From Eubacterium sp. (lineage in GTDB: Bacteria; Bacillota; Clostridia; Peptostreptococcales; Anaerovoracaceae), in the NCBI GenBank assembly GCA_017533915.1, contig JAFWHX010000017.1, forward strand, positions 62,001-126,000: a stretch of DNA of 64,000 nt, given 5' to 3'. Shown piece after piece: positions 62,799-64,000 of the stretch. The number at the start of each line of letters is the position of its first letter. Position 1 is the first letter of the stretch. The notes under the pieces are model-generated. The model had not been told where the DNA came from. It made no database searches and saw nothing but the letters and a program-made list of their open reading frames with translations. Both the position numbers and the translations under genes were made by a program.

Positions 62799-63986
62799 AT
62801 GAATAAGGTATCATACATACTGAAATCATCTCGCTTTTTATATGGTGTTTATTACTATGTAATGTCTGCTCTTTTAAGGCTGTTAGGTGTATTTGTTGGA
62901 CAGGATGATAAAATGATTCTTTTCAACAGTTATGGTGGAAAGAAATATAATGATAGTCCTAAAGAGATATATGAGTATATGCTCTCAGATCATCGGTTTG
63001 ATGGATACAAATTTGTATGGGCGGTACAAGAGCCGGATAAAGAATCAGTGCCTGGTAGGGCTTTGATCATAAAGACTGATAGCTTCCGGTATTTTGTAAC
63101 TGCTTTGAGGGCGAAAATGTGGGTAACTAATTCTTCGATGGAAAGAGGGCTTGATTTCAAAAAAAAGGGGACTGTATGTTTTAATACATGGCATGGAACT
63201 CCAATTAAGTCGATGGGAATAGATATCAATGACGGGAATCAATCGTTTAAGAGCAAATCGTTAGTCAGAGCAGATATTATGCTGGCACAGAGCCAATATG
63301 ATATTATCGTTTTTACTCATGCATTTAAACTGCCGCAATCGGTTTTCAAGATGATTGGATTACCGAGAAATGATAACCTTTTAAAATATAAGGAAAATGA
63401 TATATGCAGGATACGAAAAGATCTGGGAATTACTGAAAACAAGACTGTAATATTGTATGCACCAACTTTTCGTGAATATACGAAGGGAAAGAGCAAGGAA
63501 GTTATTCTGGATATTCCTATTGATTGTAAATATTGGCAGGAAGTTCTTGGCGAAAAATTCATCGTGTTGTTCAGAGCTCATTACGAAGCTGCGGAACATG
63601 TAGATGTAAGTAAGTATCCATTATTCATTGATGTTTCAGATTATCAGAACTTAAGTGACCTGATAATTGCGTCAGATGCGTTGATTTCAGATTATTCGAG
63701 TGTTTTTTTTGATTATTCGATCACACATAAGCCAATGTTTTGTTTTGCTTATGATTATGATGAATACCTTCATAAAAGGGGAATGTACCTTGATCTTGAA
63801 ACAGAAATGCCATTTATCGTTCACAGAGATGAGGCCACATTGATAAATGAATTACGGATAATGCATGAGCATTATGAATCATTTTGTGAAAAAACAACTG
63901 CATTTCAAGAAAAATATGTTACAGTATATGGTCAAGCAACTGAAAGAAGCTGTGATCTTATTTCAGATGTGCTAAGTAAGGGCTGA
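62799..63986 (+). CDS. CDP-glycerol glycerophosphotransferase family protein
   Basis: A 395-residue TagB/TagF-like enzyme, which transfers glycerol phosphate (or ribitol phosphate) in teichoic-acid-like polymer synthesis. Motifs: ILFNSYGGKKYNDSPKEIYE, CFNTWHGTPIKSMGID (about 126-141), YAPTFREY (about 213-220), FRAHYEAAEH and the catalytic-region SDYSSVFFDY (about 306-315). The N-terminal amphipathic helix (about 5-30) probably associates with the membrane. The ATG at 62799 is at good distance from AGGAGG; a TTG at 62796 is too close. This is an A+T-rich gene and the last in the window; the locus is expected to continue. Confidence 0.93.
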   Translation: MNKVSYILKSSRFLYGVYYYVMSALLRLLGVFVGQDDKMILFNSYGGKKYNDSPKEIYEYMLSDHRFDGYKFVWAVQEPDKESVPGRALIIKTDSFRYFVTALRAKMWVTNSSMERGLDFKKKGTVCFNTWHGTPIKSMGIDINDGNQSFKSKSLVRADIMLAQSQYDIIVFTHAFKLPQSVFKMIGLPRNDNLLKYKENDICRIRKDLGITENKTVILYAPTFREYTKGKSKEVILDIPIDCKYWQEVLGEKFIVLFRAHYEAAEHVDVSKYPLFIDVSDYQNLSDLIIASDALISDYSSVFFDYSITHKPMFCFAYDYDEYLHKRGMYLDLETEMPFIVHRDEATLINELRIMHEHYESFCEKTTAFQEKYVTVYGQATERSCDLISDVLSKG

Positions 63987-64000
63987 ATTGTATATTTCAA

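Overview
The window looks like a chromosomal piece of a low-to-mid GC Gram-positive anaerobe of the Clostridia. The evidence is a Gram-positive-type PolC replicative polymerase, a perfect CIRCE operator upstream of clpB, strong AGGAGG-type ribosome sites, and the gene order valS-folC / plsX-rnc-smc-ftsY-der-plsY-miaB. A family such as Anaerovoracaceae or another Eubacteriales lineage is a guess from the style of the secreted proteins. No rRNA, tRNA, CRISPR array, prophage or insertion sequence was recognised.

Layout. Position 1-4023 holds the 3' part of polC, which lacks the usual proofreading exonuclease insert, and a small charged ORF. 4361-6409 (minus) holds a PD-(D/E)XK-like nuclease gene followed by an MmcQ/YjbR-EVE fusion gene. 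6410-7382 is noncoding and made largely of four stacked tandem arrays. 7384-10865 carries a DUF1848 protein, a flavodoxin, a small membrane protein and a MATE exporter. 11105-28853 is a long plus-strand housekeeping run: putP, valS, folC, a GNAT acetyltransferase, plsX, rnc, smc, ftsY, der, plsY, miaB, a corrinoid adenosyltransferase and a site-2-protease-like membrane protein. A nitroreductase (minus) and heat-shock-controlled clpB follow, then a methyltransferase and endonuclease III.

Position 34806-52088 is a block of four consecutive genes for exported proteins: a cell-wall-binding repeat protein with a YkuD-like domain, an Ig-like protein, a multidomain protein ending in an NlpC/P60-like domain, and a giant protein of about 3,700 residues. 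Both enzyme-like domains have lost their catalytic residues (SHGC is SRGS; DCSG is DAGG), so this may be a set of wall-binding or scaffold proteins rather than wall-cutting enzymes. Downstream are DUF2284, HAD phosphatase, DUF5684, cysteine hydrolase, radical SAM, homoserine dehydrogenase and trmL genes, another small secreted protein, and the start of a more A+T-rich surface-polysaccharide locus (sugar transferase, glycosyltransferase, glycerophosphotransferase) that runs to the right edge.

Two themes cut across the window. First, most non-operonic gaps contain short tandem arrays with exact periods (19, 22, 27, 28, 32, 33, 37, 41, 42, 64 and 93 bp). Second, the 3' ends of several genes (clpB, nth, the DUF2284 gene) recur just beyond the stop codon as extra copies that still read as the same peptide plus stop, with differences that are largely synonymous. 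Terminators are duplicated in the same way. This pattern, together with a PolC that seems to lack proofreading, is the most unusual overall observation.
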